A stretch of 21,748 bases of DNA, taken from NCBI GenBank assembly GCA_036389695.1, contig DASVWG010000283.1, forward strand, positions 1 to 21,748, written 5' to 3'. Position numbers and translations under genes: made by a program. Position 1 is the stretch's first letter; each line of letters opens with the position of its first letter. The DNA is from JALZHR01 sp036389695. Its GTDB lineage: Bacteria; Acidobacteriota; Blastocatellia; Pyrinomonadales; Pyrinomonadaceae. Shown here one piece after another: positions 20,389 through 21,748 of this stretch. Under the pieces are notes generated by a model. That model had not been told where the DNA came from. It did not search any database and saw nothing but the letters and a program-made list of their open reading frames with translations.

Positions 20389-21748
20389 TTACTGCGGTAG
20401 TCCGATTTTTTGCAGCAAATTCGTAAAGCGCGCGTCGTCGCGCAGGCTTTTGATTGCCGGGTCGGTCGCGAGATACTGCAACTGCAAATCGTGCAAAGTA
20501 AACGCTTTTTCGAGCGCGGCGAAAGCTTTTTCGCGCATTTCCAGGGCAGTGTAGAGAACGGCTAGCTCGGCGGGCGAAACGTAGCTTTCGCTGGCTTCCA
20601 GTTCGCTCAGAATGGCTTCCGCTTTTTCGCGCTCGCCCGCTCCGGCGTAAGCCGCGCCGAGATAAATTTTATTGCTCGGCGTTTCGTGCCCGAGGCTGTA
20701 GGCTTTCCGATAAGCCTCGATGGCTTCGGCGTACATTCCGCTCGCCGCGTAGTTATAGCCGAGATAAAGATACGCGAAAGAAAAATTCGGGTCGAATTCC
20801 AGCGTTTCCCGCAAAACTTTTATCGCTTCGTCGTAGCGTCCGGCAAAGTGCAGAACCAAGCCGTAATTTCCGTTGATGATGGTCGAAAGCGGGTCGAGCT
20901 CTTTGGCGCGGCGAATTTCCGTGACGGCTTCGTCGTGACGTTTCATCCGGCTCAGATAATTGGAATAACCGATGTAGGCGCGGGCGAGGTTCGGATTCAG
21001 CTCGATGGCGCGTTTGAATTCGAGCTCGGCGGCAGACCATTCCCAAGCGTTCATTTTCAGAGAGGCGAGCGCGAAATGCGCGTCCGCCAGCGTTTCGTCC
21101 AGCTCCAGCGCTTTCAAAGCCGCCGCTTCGGCTTTCGGCGTAAATTCCGAAGGGTCGAGCGAGCCGCTGCCGACCAGAATCCGGTAAGTAAAAGAAAGCT
21201 CGGCGTAAGCGAGCGCGTAATTCGGGTCGACCGAGATTGCTTCGTTAAAATATTCGACCGCGCGCCTGCGGCTTTCCGTTCCGCCCTTCGCGCGATAAAA
21301 ACGCCCCTTTAACAAAAGCTCGTAGGCGACCGTGTTTTTCGTTTCGTGGCGGACGAGTTGTTTCTGCTCGCTTAAGGTCAGGCGCGGATGAAGCTTGTCG
21401 GCAATCTCGCGCGAAATTTCGCTCTGAATCGCCAGCAGGTCGTCGGCGCGGCGGCTGTATTGCTCGCCCCAGATTTGCGTGTTGTCGCGGGCGTTTATCA
21501 ATTCGACGCTGATTTGCAGATTTTCGCCGCGCCGCATAATCCAGCCCGTCAAGATAGTGGCGACGCTTAAAGTCTTGGCGATTTCGCGCGTATTTTCGGC
21601 GTTGTGTTTGTATTTGAACGAAGAGCTGCGGGCGATGACTTTCACGTCCGAAAGCTGCGAAAGATTGTTGATAAGCGATTCGCTGATGCCTTCGCAGAGA
21701 TAATCCATCTCGTCGTCGCCGCCGCTGTTGCCGAGCGGCAAGACGGCA
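20389..21748 (-). CDS. TolB-like / TPR-repeat protein, N-terminus beyond right window edge
   Basis: An open frame of more than 450 codons enters from the right edge and stops at 20389. The visible start, AVLPLGNSGGDDEMDYLCEGISESLINNLSQL, is the inside of a TolB/FlgO-like domain (to about 120 visible residues, ...GWIMRRGENLQISVELINARDNTQIWGEQYSR), so the real start lies outside. TPR units follow (for example RAVEYFNEAISVDPNYALAYAELSF, AELEFKRAIELNPNLARAYIGYSNY, AIKVLRETLEFDPNFSFAYLYLGYNY and others), about seven in all. In Acidobacteria this domain pair often follows an N-terminal Ser/Thr kinase or a winged-helix DNA-binding domain; either could lie beyond the edge. The TPR part should mediate protein contacts. 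Confidence 0.88.
   Translation of the reverse strand, partial: AVLPLGNSGGDDEMDYLCEGISESLINNLSQLSDVKVIARSSSFKYKHNAENTREIAKTLSVATILTGWIMRRGENLQISVELINARDNTQIWGEQYSRRADDLLAIQSEISREIADKLHPRLTLSEQKQLVRHETKNTVAYELLLKGRFYRAKGGTESRRRAVEYFNEAISVDPNYALAYAELSFTYRILVGSGSLDPSEFTPKAEAAALKALELDETLADAHFALASLKMNAWEWSAAELEFKRAIELNPNLARAYIGYSNYLSRMKRHDEAVTEIRRAKELDPLSTIINGNYGLVLHFAGRYDEAIKVLRETLEFDPNFSFAYLYLGYNYAASGMYAEAIEAYRKAYSLGHETPSNKIYLGAAYAGAGEREKAEAILSELEASESYVSPAELAVLYTALEMREKAFAALEKAFTLHDLQLQYLATDPAIKSLRDDARFTNLLQKIGLPQ

Noticed and set aside
20200..20400. 66-codon plus-strand frame
   Set aside because: It consists of the nested palindrome; no gene features.

Overview
The window looks like a chromosomal segment of an Acidobacteriota bacterium, probably class Blastocatellia. 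The main evidence is three secreted 'VWFA-related' proteins of the type expanded in Acidobacteria, together with the housekeeping gene content. The lineage is inferred from gene content, not from a database search. No rRNA, tRNA, transposase, phage gene or CRISPR array is visible.

Layout from left to right. (1) 1-3188, minus strand: two secreted glycosidases, GH20 beta-N-acetylhexosaminidase then GH92 alpha-mannosidase (cut by the left edge), with a good sigma-70-type promoter in front. They would trim N-acetylglucosamine- and mannose-containing glycans. (2) 3365-4237, plus strand: an orphan secreted protein. (3) 4352-11480, minus strand: a housekeeping run ileS - GNAT (RimJ/RimL type) - lspA - GNAT - lgt - rluD. 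It joins isoleucyl-tRNA synthetase, the two core lipoprotein-maturation enzymes and a pseudouridine synthase. (4) 11627-12760, plus strand: a VWFA protein with a degenerate metal site. (5) 12916-15191, minus strand: a small membrane protein, then a translationally coupled ECF-like sigma factor and a membrane-spanning putative anti-sigma factor. (6) 15192-15724: a gene-poor stretch with strong hairpins and a 12-codon micro-ORF. (7) 15725-17077, minus strand: phosphomannomutase/phosphoglucomutase. (8) 17291-19488, plus strand: two more VWFA proteins in tandem. (9) 19640-20122, plus strand: an SRPBCC protein. (10) 20389 to the right edge, minus strand: a TolB-like/TPR protein, cut by the edge.

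The most interesting signal is upstream of ileS on the minus strand. A promoter is followed by a 17-residue leader peptide, MMVASSIIIISERDFAP, with four consecutive Ile codons (ATA ATT ATT ATT). After it comes a 12-bp terminator hairpin. The 5' arm of that hairpin can instead pair over 8 bp with a segment of the leader ORF just after the Ile codons. This is the layout of ribosome-mediated transcription attenuation, responding to charged tRNA-Ile and controlling isoleucyl-tRNA synthetase.

The intergenic DNA is unusually structured. It holds a 12-copy, 21-bp tandem array before rluD and two copies of a small palindromic element with about 29-nt arms (after lgt, and directly before the first VWFA gene). 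At least three gaps carry degenerate 7-nt tandem repeats arranged as facing inverted arms, and a fourth has arms with a unit near 9 nt. There is also a large nested imperfect palindrome before the TPR gene. Two sites sharing TGTCACA plus CGAC lie upstream of the sigma-factor gene and of the small membrane protein, and may be an ECF-type promoter pair.
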